Shown here in pieces: positions 50,484-58,041 of a DNA stretch of 64,000 nucleotides. The DNA is from JAEZJZ01 sp050949055. Its GTDB lineage: Bacteria > Bacillota > UBA994 > UBA5500. The DNA is taken from NCBI GenBank assembly GCA_050949055.1, contig JBMNFA010000001.1:744001-808000 (forward strand), in the 5' to 3' direction. Every line of letters begins with the position of its first letter. Within the stretch, counting starts at the first letter, position 1. The notes beneath the pieces were generated by a model. It was not told the origin of the DNA and made no database searches. It worked only from the letters and a program-made list of their open reading frames with translations. Made by a program: the position numbers and the translations under genes.

Positions 50484-50512
50484 ATTATACCACGTTACAT
50501 TTTTCACTCCAA
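50484..50512 (-). promoter_or_regulatory. SigA-type promoter of the sensor operon, overlapping the shared motif (copy B)
   Basis: TTGGAG (50507-50512), 17-bp spacer and TATAAT (50484-50489) on the minus strand. The shared 15-bp motif (50494-50508) fills the spacer and part of the -35, a place where a bound regulator would block or remodel RNA polymerase. Confidence 0.6.
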
Positions 50513-50516
50513 CCCA

Positions 50517-51380
50517 CTAGGCCAAGATTTCGCCGGCGGTTTGTTGTACGGTCAGATAATCCAGGACGAATTCCATCAGAGATACCTGCATCTGCAGCAA
50601 GTCCATTTCGTTGCTGCTATCCAAATAGGAGCACAATTGGTTGGCTGCTCCCAGCAAATCAGCACATGCTTCCAGCAGCTGGGAGTGGAAGCGAACCGCG
50701 TCACCCGTTGCACCCATGGTGGATAGGCGCTCGTGAGCAGCATCAACTTGCCTCTGCAAGCTGGCGGCCTGCTCGCCATCGATGGCCGTGGGCCTTAGCA
50801 TCTGGCCAAACGCACCTTCCAGCGCTGTCACCTGCTGAGCAGCTTGGGCAAAATAGTCGGCCATGCTGCCTGCTACGTCATACCGGCCTCCGGGGAGGAT
50901 AATTTCCTTGATGAACACATCGTGACCCAGTTGCTGCAACAGGGTGCCGACCGCTTGCGCCGCATCCCGTTCCGCATAGATGCCAGCGAAGACCTTGAAG
51001 AACCCGCCCTCCTGAGCATATGCGGCGGGGTAATTTTGCTGTGACAGTTGTTGCACCAATCCTTCCGCGCCAGAGACGTTGCTTAGGGCTCCAACCTGGG
51101 GTAAGTAGCAGCGAAAGGACTGCATGCTGAGCTGAGCCTCAGTGACCGCTGGCAGTGGTGGCTCCTCGTGCTGACCACCCGGCTCAGAAGGCGGGTTATC
51201 GGGCGGCAGGGTCCCGGTGTTGGGACCGTTGGGCTCGAGGTCGGAACCGAACAAGTAACCTTGCACAATCAGCCTATTGATCAACCAGCCACAACCGATG
51301 GCCAGCAATCCGACCAGCAGCAAGGTTACCACCAGTTTGCCGACCCCATTCTTTCTGCGCTTGCGGGATCTTCTCGCCAT
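50517..51380 (-). CDS. SPOR-domain membrane protein (SpoIIB-like by position)
   Basis: Protein of 287 residues. It has a strongly basic N-terminus (ARRSRKRRKN), one membrane helix (about 14-36), a Pro/Gly-rich linker and a SPOR-type domain (about 85-160: FRCYLPQVGAL, YAQEGGFFKVFAGIYAERDAA). SPOR domains bind denuded peptidoglycan at septa. A helical C-terminal part (170-287) is unassigned. In B. subtilis spoIIB, also a SPOR protein, lies between folC and maf. The relative order here, with the hydrogenase and rnf genes in between, suggests the same ancestry. GGAGGT precedes the ATG at 51380. Confidence 0.75.
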   Translation of the reverse strand: MARRSRKRRKNGVGKLVVTLLLVGLLAIGCGWLINRLIVQGYLFGSDLEPNGPNTGTLPPDNPPSEPGGQHEEPPLPAVTEAQLSMQSFRCYLPQVGALSNVSGAEGLVQQLSQQNYPAAYAQEGGFFKVFAGIYAERDAAQAVGTLLQQLGHDVFIKEIILPGGRYDVAGSMADYFAQAAQQVTALEGAFGQMLRPTAIDGEQAASLQRQVDAAHERLSTMGATGDAVRFHSQLLEACADLLGAANQLCSYLDSSNEMDLLQMQVSLMEFVLDYLTVQQTAGEILA

Positions 51381-51556
51381 TCTCCCACCTCCAGTGTCCA
51401 ATGCATCATCTAGACTACTTAGGCTTTCGCCACTTCAACTCAGACTCCTGCTCAGGACTGCCAAAGTTGAAAGCGGCAACCGAATGGCCGGTTTGGCCTA
51501 GGGTGATAACGCGTTAGGCGCTGACGCACAGCCCCTGCTATCGCCAACGCAACAGC

Positions 51557-51612
51557 CCCGCTCCCCCAGTCGCTAACGCGACAGCCCCCTCTATGAGGGG
51601 GCCAAGTGAGGG
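51557..51612 (+). repeat. Dispersed hairpin repeat, copy 1 (GTCGCT type)
   Basis: The 326-bp gap 51381-51706 holds GTCGCTAACGCGAC (51569-51582) and then a GCCCCCTC-TAT-GAGGGGGC hairpin (51584-51602). A related stretch, CCCCAGTCGCTACGCGACAG, occurs at 62420-62439. No gene or promoter was recognised in the rest of the gap. The hairpins may also act as a terminator for folC, whose stop is at 51707. Confidence 0.55.
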
Positions 51613-51706
51613 CGGAGATGAGGAACTTCCCTCGCCAAACAAGAGGCATCAGCCTCAACTCCATGCTGCTCTTCGAGCAGCAGGAGTGAATATCCTTCCC
51701 GGTACG

Positions 51707-53011
51707 TCAAAGTACTTGCTGCAAGTGCTGTCTGGCTTCGGAGACAGTGTAGAGGGAGCCGGCAATGAGCAATACCTGCTCATGCTGCAGTTCCCGCAGT
51801 GCCATATCTATCGCCTCGGGGACGGAACCGCCGCAACAGGCGGAAACAGGATACTCCAGCGCATCTGCAAGCAGGACTGCGGGGTCGGTTGCCCTTCCGT
51901 ACTGGGGGGCAGCAAAGACTACCCGGCTGGCCAACGGCAGTAGGTGCGAGAACATTTCCTGTCGGTCCTTGTCCTTGAGAATCCCCAGCACCATGGTGAT
52001 TTCCCTGGCGGGAAAGTAGTCCTGCAGCGCTTGACGCAGTACACGGGTGCCATGGGGATTGTGGGCACCGTCAACCAATACCAGGGGGTTCTGAGACATG
52101 ATTTCCAGGCGACCAGGCCAGCGGGTGTCTTTGAGCCCCTGACGGTATGCATCTGGCCTAATACTCCACCCATCCTGCTCCAATTGCCGCACGGCAGCCA
52201 CCGCCAAGGCGGCGTTTCGGCACTGATGCTCACCCAACAGGGCGATTTCAAACCGGCCGGAGAAACCCCGCCGATCCTGGTAATCAAAGCTCTGACTGGT
52301 CAAACTATGCTCTCTTCTGATGTAGTAGAAGTCATCTCCTAACCGCCAGAGCGGAGACTGGCACTCCTCTGCCCGCCGGGCGATCACCTGGAAGGGTTCC
52401 TCCTCCACCACTGCGGTAACTAGGGGGACTGTGCTCTTGATGATGCCAGCTTTCTCACCGGCTATCGCTGCCAGGCTTTCTCCCAGCAGTTCGGTATGTT
52501 CCCGGCCGATGTTGGTGATCACGCTGACCAGAGGGGTGACCACGTTAGTAGCATCCAGGCGGCCGCCCAAGCCTACTTCCCAAGCGACGACATCCACCGC
52601 ACTCTGCTGATAGTACAGCAGCGCCAGGATGGTGGTCACTTCAAACTGAGTGATCGGACCAAGTTCACTCTCGTGCACCTGCTGCAGCAGCGGCTGCAGC
52701 CGGGTAGTAAGGGCAGCCAAACTGTCCTCCGAGATGTCCGCTCCATTGATGCTGATCCGATTAGTGAAGGATTCCAGATAAGGAGAGGTGAACAACCCCA
52801 CCCGATACCCCGCCGCCTGCAAGATACCATGGATAAATGCAGTAGTAGAGCCCTTGCCATTGGTGCCCCCTACGTGCACAAACTTCAACTCCCGCTCGGG
52901 GGACCCCAGCTGCTTGAGCAAGACACGCATCCGCTCCAGCCCCGGCCTGCTACCGAATCGACCAAACGAGGCGATATAATCCAATGCCTGCTGATATTCC
53001 ACTGACCTCAC
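51707..53011 (-). CDS. folC: Folylpolyglutamate synthase / dihydrofolate synthase FolC
   Basis: Protein of 434 residues of the Mur-ligase-like family. HVGGTNGKGSTTAFIHGIL carries the P-loop (about residues 46-64), SPYLESFTNRISINGADI follows, and GLGGRLDATNVVTPLVSVIT, split as VGLGGRLDATNVV and SVITNIGREHTE, gives the metal- and folate-binding segment. It adds glutamate to folates and may also make dihydrofolate. Its place next to a SPOR gene and upstream of maf mirrors B. subtilis. No comC or valS is seen nearby. Confidence 0.94.
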   Translation of the reverse strand: MRSVEYQQALDYIASFGRFGSRPGLERMRVLLKQLGSPERELKFVHVGGTNGKGSTTAFIHGILQAAGYRVGLFTSPYLESFTNRISINGADISEDSLAALTTRLQPLLQQVHESELGPITQFEVTTILALLYYQQSAVDVVAWEVGLGGRLDATNVVTPLVSVITNIGREHTELLGESLAAIAGEKAGIIKSTVPLVTAVVEEEPFQVIARRAEECQSPLWRLGDDFYYIRREHSLTSQSFDYQDRRGFSGRFEIALLGEHQCRNAALAVAAVRQLEQDGWSIRPDAYRQGLKDTRWPGRLEIMSQNPLVLVDGAHNPHGTRVLRQALQDYFPAREITMVLGILKDKDRQEMFSHLLPLASRVVFAAPQYGRATDPAVLLADALEYPVSACCGGSVPEAIDMALRELQHEQVLLIAGSLYTVSEARQHLQQVL

Positions 53012-53159
53012 CCCTACTCAACAAACTCCTGGCAGTATTTTGCTACGGGAGTATGTTTTGATACAGTCAGGCACAAGTTGTGCGCGAACGGCGGAATGGT
53101 GACGACAGACACTCCTTCCCGCTGAAAGACCCCCGCCCCGAGTCACGCCGCTCTCGCGA

Positions 53160-53190
53160 CAAAAAAAGGGGAAGAACAATTGCTTCCCCT
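53160..53190 (-). terminator. Terminator of the carboxyltransferase gene
   Basis: Perfect 8-bp stem AGGGGAAG / CTTCCCCT (53167-53174, 53183-53190), 8-base loop, then seven T on the minus strand, 17 bp after the stop at 53207. Confidence 0.9.
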
Positions 53191-53206
53191 GGGCTTTCGG
53201 CTAGTT

Positions 53207-54601
53207 TTATACTGGATAGCCTTCGCTCTTGGCCTTCTCGGCCAGCTGGTAATCCACGCCGTATTTCTTCGCATGGCGTTCCTGCATGAACTTCAAGGCC
53301 ACCTGCTGGAAGAGAGCATAGGAGAGAACGTCTTCCTCCTGCTCCATGAACTCTGCCACTGCCTGCTTGGAGTTCTCCATGTCCGGCTCCAAGATGTCCG
53401 CCGGCCGATGGTCGATCACCTTGGCATCGCCGATAATCTTGCGGCGGAAATCTTCGTCGATGGGGCCAGGAGCGCGTCCGTACATACCCATGAGGTAGTT
53501 CTTTACCTCGTTGGAGACCATCTTGTAGCGCTCGCCGCTGACCACGTTGATCATCGACTGGGAACCGACGATCTGGCTAAACGGAGTAACCAATGGCGGA
53601 TATCCCAGGTCCTTGCGCACACGCGGAACTTCCTGCAAAACTGTCGGCAGGAGGTCGATCTGGTTGCCTAACTGCGAGATAAAGTTACTGATCATGCCGC
53701 CCGGCATCTGATAGCGTAGCACGTTGGCATCCACCTGTAGAACCGCAGTGTTCTGGGACTGAGGATACTTCTTCTTGATCACCTTTAGCTTCTCAGAGAT
53801 GTCGCTGAGCAGCTTCAGGTCCAGCCCAGTGTCGTAAGGTGTTCCCTCAAGAACTGCCACCATGGGCTCGGTGGCTGGCTGCGACGTACCCAGGGCCATC
53901 GGTGACTGGGCGCAGTCGATGATATCCACGCCGGCTTCGATAGCCTTCAATAGGGTCATGCTGCCCATACCGCTGGTGTAGTGGTTGTGCAGATGAATCG
54001 GCACGTTGACGAATTCTTTCAGATACTTGATTAGATCGTAAGCCTCATAAGGGGTCAAGATTCCGGCCATATCCTTCAAGCAGATGGAGTCAACTCCCCG
54101 TTCCAGCAACTCCCGAGCGACCTTACCATAGGCTTCGAAGTCATGGACAGGGCTGATGGTGTAAACCACGGTTCCCTGAACGTGTGCACCGGCCTCTTTA
54201 GCGACCCGAATGGGCAATTCCATGTTTCTGATATCGTTGAGGCCATCGAAGATGCGCATGATGTCGATGCCGTTCTCAATAGCCTTCTTGACAAACGCGA
54301 TGACTACGTCGTCTGCATAGTGACGATAGCCAACCAAGTTCTGGCCACGCAACAACATGCTCAGCTTGGTGTTGGGCATGCGTTTGCGGAACATGCGCAA
54401 CCGCTCCCACGGATCCTCATTCAGGTAGCGCAGGCAGGAGTCAAAGGTTGCGCCGCCCCACATCTCAATGGAATGGAAGCCGACCTGATCCATCATCTCC
54501 ATCACGGGGATCATGTCTTCGGTCTTCATGCGGGTTGCCCACAACGACTGATGCCCGTCACGCAGGGTGGTGTCTTGAATTCTTACACGTTTTTCAGCCA
54601 A
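53207..54601 (-). CDS. Pyruvate carboxylase subunit B / oxaloacetate decarboxylase alpha-type carboxyltransferase
   Basis: Protein of 464 residues with a TIM-barrel carboxyltransferase domain: DTTLRDGHQSLWATRM at residues 10-25, AGAHVQGTVVYTISPVHD, CLKDMAGILTPYEAYDL and the metal motif HLHNHYTSGMG, followed by a PYC_OADA helical domain. It transfers a carboxyl group between carboxybiotin and pyruvate/oxaloacetate, like the transcarboxylase 5S subunit. It has no biotinyl domain and no biotin carboxylase gene nearby, so its partners must be elsewhere. It is monocistronic, with a long 5' leader and a strong terminator. Confidence 0.9.
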   Translation of the reverse strand: MAEKRVRIQDTTLRDGHQSLWATRMKTEDMIPVMEMMDQVGFHSIEMWGGATFDSCLRYLNEDPWERLRMFRKRMPNTKLSMLLRGQNLVGYRHYADDVVIAFVKKAIENGIDIMRIFDGLNDIRNMELPIRVAKEAGAHVQGTVVYTISPVHDFEAYGKVARELLERGVDSICLKDMAGILTPYEAYDLIKYLKEFVNVPIHLHNHYTSGMGSMTLLKAIEAGVDIIDCAQSPMALGTSQPATEPMVAVLEGTPYDTGLDLKLLSDISEKLKVIKKKYPQSQNTAVLQVDANVLRYQMPGGMISNFISQLGNQIDLLPTVLQEVPRVRKDLGYPPLVTPFSQIVGSQSMINVVSGERYKMVSNEVKNYLMGMYGRAPGPIDEDFRRKIIGDAKVIDHRPADILEPDMENSKQAVAEFMEQEEDVLSYALFQQVALKFMQERHAKKYGVDYQLAEKAKSEGYPV

Positions 54602-54743
54602 AGCATTTCACCTCTCGCTCATAATCAACGGGTTCTGCAAGTCCGAGAACTTGCCGCGGTACAAGCCGGTAGCGAATGCAAAGCTGCTGGCCGGCAGGTG
54701 GCAATAACATCCGTCACACTCGTACATCGACTGCTTCAAGAAC

Positions 54744-54773
54744 ATTGTATACAGAATATCTTGCATAAAGCAA
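54744..54773 (-). promoter_or_regulatory. Candidate promoter of the carboxyltransferase gene
   Basis: TTGCTT (54768-54773), 18-bp spacer and TACAAT (54744-54749) on the minus strand, 140 bp before the start. The 373-bp divergent gap 54602-54974 shows nothing else I can name; a 102-codon minus-strand frame in it has no family features. Confidence 0.4.
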
Positions 54774-54974
54774 GTGCTAAATATCACACTCTTCCAGCTG
54801 GTTGTCCAGACACTATCGGCTTGGCCTTGCATATATTGAACTAGCACTCTGTCACCCAACATACGGCAGCTTAGCGCCAAATCTCTGCCCAGATTATGCG
54901 TCTGTAGACAACCCACAGTCCCACGTCCAGGTTTGGCATCTTATTTTGCCTGCAAAGAAAGGAGTGGATAGTCA

Positions 54975-55991
54975 ATGAATAGGCGCGATTTGATTGTTCT
55001 ACTGATAGTTGCGGTCGCCCTCGCCGGCACCGCGGGCTGGATAATGACTTTTACGCGTCCAGTTGCGGTGGAAGACCTGTCGTTGATCGAGGCATGGCAC
55101 TCTGTCTACTATACTCCCCAATATGTCGCCCTGCATAAGAACTTCTTCATCGAGCAAGGGCTAAATGTGCACTTGCAGGTGGCTTCGTCAGATGCGGCAG
55201 CCGCCGAAGCCTTAGCCAGCGGGACCGCCGAAATAGCGCTTTGTAGTATGGAACAAGCGCTGCTCGCCGCGCAACAGCCAGGAGATCAAGCGCCGATTGC
55301 CTTTGCCCTGCTCTGTCAGCGAGATGGCACTTTTCTCTTCACGCGTCAAACAAGCAGCACAGAGGTCGATTGGAATCTGCTCAGGAACAAGGCGGTGATC
55401 GCTGGGCCGGAGGGCGATGCGGCCAATCTCACTCTGGAATCGATCCTGCGGCAACAAGGGATTCAACCGGGGCCAGATGTAAAGCTGCTATACAGCTACC
55501 CCCGCCCCACCGCCGGCAAAGCTTTTGCCGATGGAACCGCCAGCTTTGCCCAGCTATATGAACCGAGCGTCAGCCAATTGGAACAGGCTAAGGTTGGGGG
55601 CGTGTTAACACCTCTAGCCCCTTGGACCAGGAAAGTGCCTCTGGCAGCCTTTCATAGCCGGGCGGAAATGGTCCGCGACCGTCCAGAGACGCTACAAAAG
55701 TTCACCAATGCCATTTGTCAGGCGCTACGCTGGATCGACCAGCATGCCGCCAGCGAAATCGCCACCACCATCGCTCCGTCCTTCCCCGACGTAGACTTGG
55801 CTCTGCTGACCGACTCCATCGAACGTTACATGCAGCTGGACGTGTGGGGAAGCGACCCCTCCCTCAACCCTCGCTTAGTGGATGACCTGCAGGATTTGAT
55901 GATCCAGACCGGCCGGATAGAGCGAGCGATAGAGAGCGAGCTGCTATTTACTACTGCGTTTACCTCCCGGGCGGTGGCGACTCGCGAATAG
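54975..55991 (+). CDS. ABC transporter substrate-binding protein (NMT1/SsuA-like), orphan
   Basis: Protein of 338 residues. It has an N-terminal hydrophobic segment (7-25) and a periplasmic-binding fold of the nitrate/sulfonate/taurine/thiamine-precursor type: AWHSVYYTPQYVALHKNFFIEQGLNV, cut as YTPQYVALHKNFFIEQGLNV, then GTAEIALCSMEQALLA and NKAVIAGPEGDAANLTLE. Ligand unknown. No permease or ATPase gene is adjacent. There is no lipobox cysteine after the signal, so it would be anchored by the helix or released. AAAGGAG precedes the ATG. Confidence 0.82.
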   Translation: MNRRDLIVLLIVAVALAGTAGWIMTFTRPVAVEDLSLIEAWHSVYYTPQYVALHKNFFIEQGLNVHLQVASSDAAAAEALASGTAEIALCSMEQALLAAQQPGDQAPIAFALLCQRDGTFLFTRQTSSTEVDWNLLRNKAVIAGPEGDAANLTLESILRQQGIQPGPDVKLLYSYPRPTAGKAFADGTASFAQLYEPSVSQLEQAKVGGVLTPLAPWTRKVPLAAFHSRAEMVRDRPETLQKFTNAICQALRWIDQHAASEIATTIAPSFPDVDLALLTDSIERYMQLDVWGSDPSLNPRLVDDLQDLMIQTGRIERAIESELLFTTAFTSRAVATRE

Positions 55992-56097
55992 AAAAGGAGG
56001 TGAAATGCATTCACCGTAGGGGGCAAAGACCAATAGCAGCGAAAGGATAGCACCTAAGATTTGGCGAACGTCAGTTGCATAGAAAGGAGTGAGGCCC

Positions 56098-56325
56098 ATG
56101 GACCAACTGCAGTTGCGCCATCTGCTGCGCCCAGGCGACGAATTGGCCTTTGAGCCAGAACAGATATGCGGCAACAAAGCCGCCTACGCGATATTGTCCA
56201 TCGATGGCAACCTGGTGAAGGTCATTACGCAGGAAGGATTCCGCTTACTGCCCCTGCATTGGTTGGCGCAGTGCGCCAACGAGCGCCGGCTGTGGAAGAA
56301 CGGACAGCTACTACAGGCAAGATAG
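56098..56325 (+). CDS. Small protein of unknown function
   Basis: Protein of 75 residues, MDQLQLRHLLRPGDELAFEP at the start, no membrane segment, two cysteines and a Trp-rich tail (HWLAQCANERRLWKNGQ). AAAGGAG lies upstream of the ATG. I recognise no family. It follows the substrate-binding protein by 106 bp; just before it a strong AAAGGAGGTGA at 55994-56004 leads into a four-codon frame. It converges with the ATP-grasp gene. Coding potential is supported only by the ribosome-binding site and an unbroken frame. Confidence 0.5.
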   Translation: MDQLQLRHLLRPGDELAFEPEQICGNKAAYAILSIDGNLVKVITQEGFRLLPLHWLAQCANERRLWKNGQLLQAR

Positions 56326-56362
56326 CGGCCAGACGCCCGCGTTGACCATTTGTTCTCTTGGC

Positions 56363-57379
56363 TTATGCGTGTAGCAGCTGAGTCCTAATTTGATAGCGCT
56401 CCAAAGCGTGATTGAGAATCAGGTTGATCAACTGCCCGTAGCTGATTCCCCCCGCCTGGGCCGCCACAGGGAAATCGCTGTACCCAGGCGCTAGCCCCGG
56501 CAAGGGGTTTACTTCGATCACATAAGGAATGCCATCCTGGCTGAGACGAAAGTCGACCCAGCCAAAGTCCCGGCAGCCGAGCACTCGAAATGCCAGCTTA
56601 GCCGTCTCCGCAAGCAGATGGCCCGTGAACTCGTCGATGGGAGCTGGACAAAGGAAATTGCCACGTTCGGTCCACTCCCGCTTGTATTGATAGGAGTAGA
56701 TGCCGTTGGCCTCGGCCGGGACGTTGTCAAAACTGATCTCCATCACGGGCAAGGTGGTCAATTCACCGTTGCCCAACACTCCGACCGTGAATTCGCGCCC
56801 CACGATGAACTCCTCCACCAACGCTGGCTGTCGGTAATGACGCTTGAGGTAGGCTACCCGCTCGCGCAGTTCTGCTTCATTCGTCACCCGGGACTTGGAG
56901 GAGATGCCCATGCTGGAACCCTCGTGGGCTGGCTTAACTATCAGCGGCCAGCGAAGTGAATCATCCAACACATCCAACGCCGAGTAGAAAACCTGAAACC
57001 GGGGCGTAGGCACCCGGTGGTGCAGCAATAACATTTTGGTGGTGGGTTTGTCCAGGCAAGCCGCCAGCGTCAACACATCCGAGCCGGTCATCGGTACCCC
57101 CAGCATCTCCAACACCGCCGGTACATGGGCTTCGCGGTTTCGCCCGTGATACCCTTCGCAGATGTTGAAAGCTATGTCTACTCTATCTGTCTGCAATTGC
57201 AGCAATTCGGGCAACTTGCCTGCAATCAGCCTCACCTGGTGGCCGGCAGCCTGCAGGCTCTCTCTGATGGCAAAGACTGTCTGGTCAGAGTCCAGCTCCG
57301 CTTGTCTGTCTGGAGGGTCATCAGCCCCCAAGATCTCTTCCTCGGCCAAATTATACAGGAGAGCTATCTGCACGCCCAT
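56363..57379 (-). CDS. D-alanine--D-alanine ligase-like ATP-grasp enzyme
   Basis: Protein of 338 residues. The ATP-grasp fold shows LIVKPAHEGSSMGISSKSRV (grip and serine loop), LVEEFIVGREFTVGVLG (ATP/metal strand) and DFGWVDFRLSQDGIPYVIEVNPLPGL, in which the DxRxxxxGxxxxxEVNPxPG metal-binding motif is complete. The N-terminal part has FNICEGYHGRNREAHVPAVLE and GSDVLTLAACLDKPTTK as in Ddl. It could ligate D-Ala-D-Ala or, as a paralogue, another dipeptide. It stands alone, not with murein genes. Confidence 0.8.
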   Translation of the reverse strand: MGVQIALLYNLAEEEILGADDPPDRQAELDSDQTVFAIRESLQAAGHQVRLIAGKLPELLQLQTDRVDIAFNICEGYHGRNREAHVPAVLEMLGVPMTGSDVLTLAACLDKPTTKMLLLHHRVPTPRFQVFYSALDVLDDSLRWPLIVKPAHEGSSMGISSKSRVTNEAELRERVAYLKRHYRQPALVEEFIVGREFTVGVLGNGELTTLPVMEISFDNVPAEANGIYSYQYKREWTERGNFLCPAPIDEFTGHLLAETAKLAFRVLGCRDFGWVDFRLSQDGIPYVIEVNPLPGLAPGYSDFPVAAQAGGISYGQLINLILNHALERYQIRTQLLHA

Positions 57380-57444
57380 GCTTCTTCCTTCCTCTCCGGC
57401 AGACCCTGCCCGCCGCAGGGCCGCATCTGAATATGGCGTTCATG

Positions 57445-58041
57445 TTAGCTGTTTGTGCCGGCTAAGACAGACGAGATAATGTTCCAGACATCTCCCACCC
57501 CCTGCTTGGTCTCGGCAGACAGCAGCACCAACCGTCCGGGCGTAAGGCCAGCCAGTCCCTGTAGCACCTGGCGCTGATGGGCTGCCCATTGGGACCTGTT
57601 TACTTTATCGATCTTATTCGCGATCACCAGCTTAGGAGTACCTAATTGGCGCAAGGCTGCATACATTTCCCGGTCTAGCGCCGTAGGCGGATGACGGAAA
57701 TCTACCACTTGCACGATCAGGCAGAGCTGCTGGCGCTGGCTGAGATAGTCCCAGAGCATCCGCTGCCAGCGCCTGCGCTCCACTTGAGATATCTTGGCAT
57801 AGCCATAGCCGGGCAAATCGACAAAATAAAACTGGTCATCCACCAAATAGAAGTTGGCTGTGCGGGTTCTCCCCGGAGTGTTGCTGGTGCGAGCCAAGTT
57901 CCTGCGATTGAGCAGAGCATTGATCAGCGAAGACTTTCCTACATTTGATCTTCCAACCAACGCTATTTCCGGCAGCCCGGAATTGGGGTACTGATCGGGC
58001 CGCACACCGCTGAGAACAAACTGCGCCTGACGATTGCTCAT
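57445..58041 (-). CDS. engB: Ribosome biogenesis GTPase YsxC/EngB
   Basis: Protein of 198 residues of the TrmE-Era-EngA-EngB superfamily: GRSNVGKSSLINALL (G1), TRTANFYLV (G2), DLPGYGYAK (G3), ANKIDKV (G4) and SAETKQG (G5). It assists late 50S subunit assembly. ATG overlaps the lon stop by 4 bp, the standard lon-engB coupling of Firmicutes. Confidence 0.97.
   Translation of the reverse strand: MSNRQAQFVLSGVRPDQYPNSGLPEIALVGRSNVGKSSLINALLNRRNLARTSNTPGRTRTANFYLVDDQFYFVDLPGYGYAKISQVERRRWQRMLWDYLSQRQQLCLIVQVVDFRHPPTALDREMYAALRQLGTPKLVIANKIDKVNRSQWAAHQRQVLQGLAGLTPGRLVLLSAETKQGVGDVWNIISSVLAGTNS

Noticed and set aside
54608..54916. 102-codon minus-strand frame between the carboxyltransferase and the substrate-binding protein genes.
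   Set aside because: No ribosome-binding site, no family features, and it covers the candidate promoter and leader of the carboxyltransferase gene.
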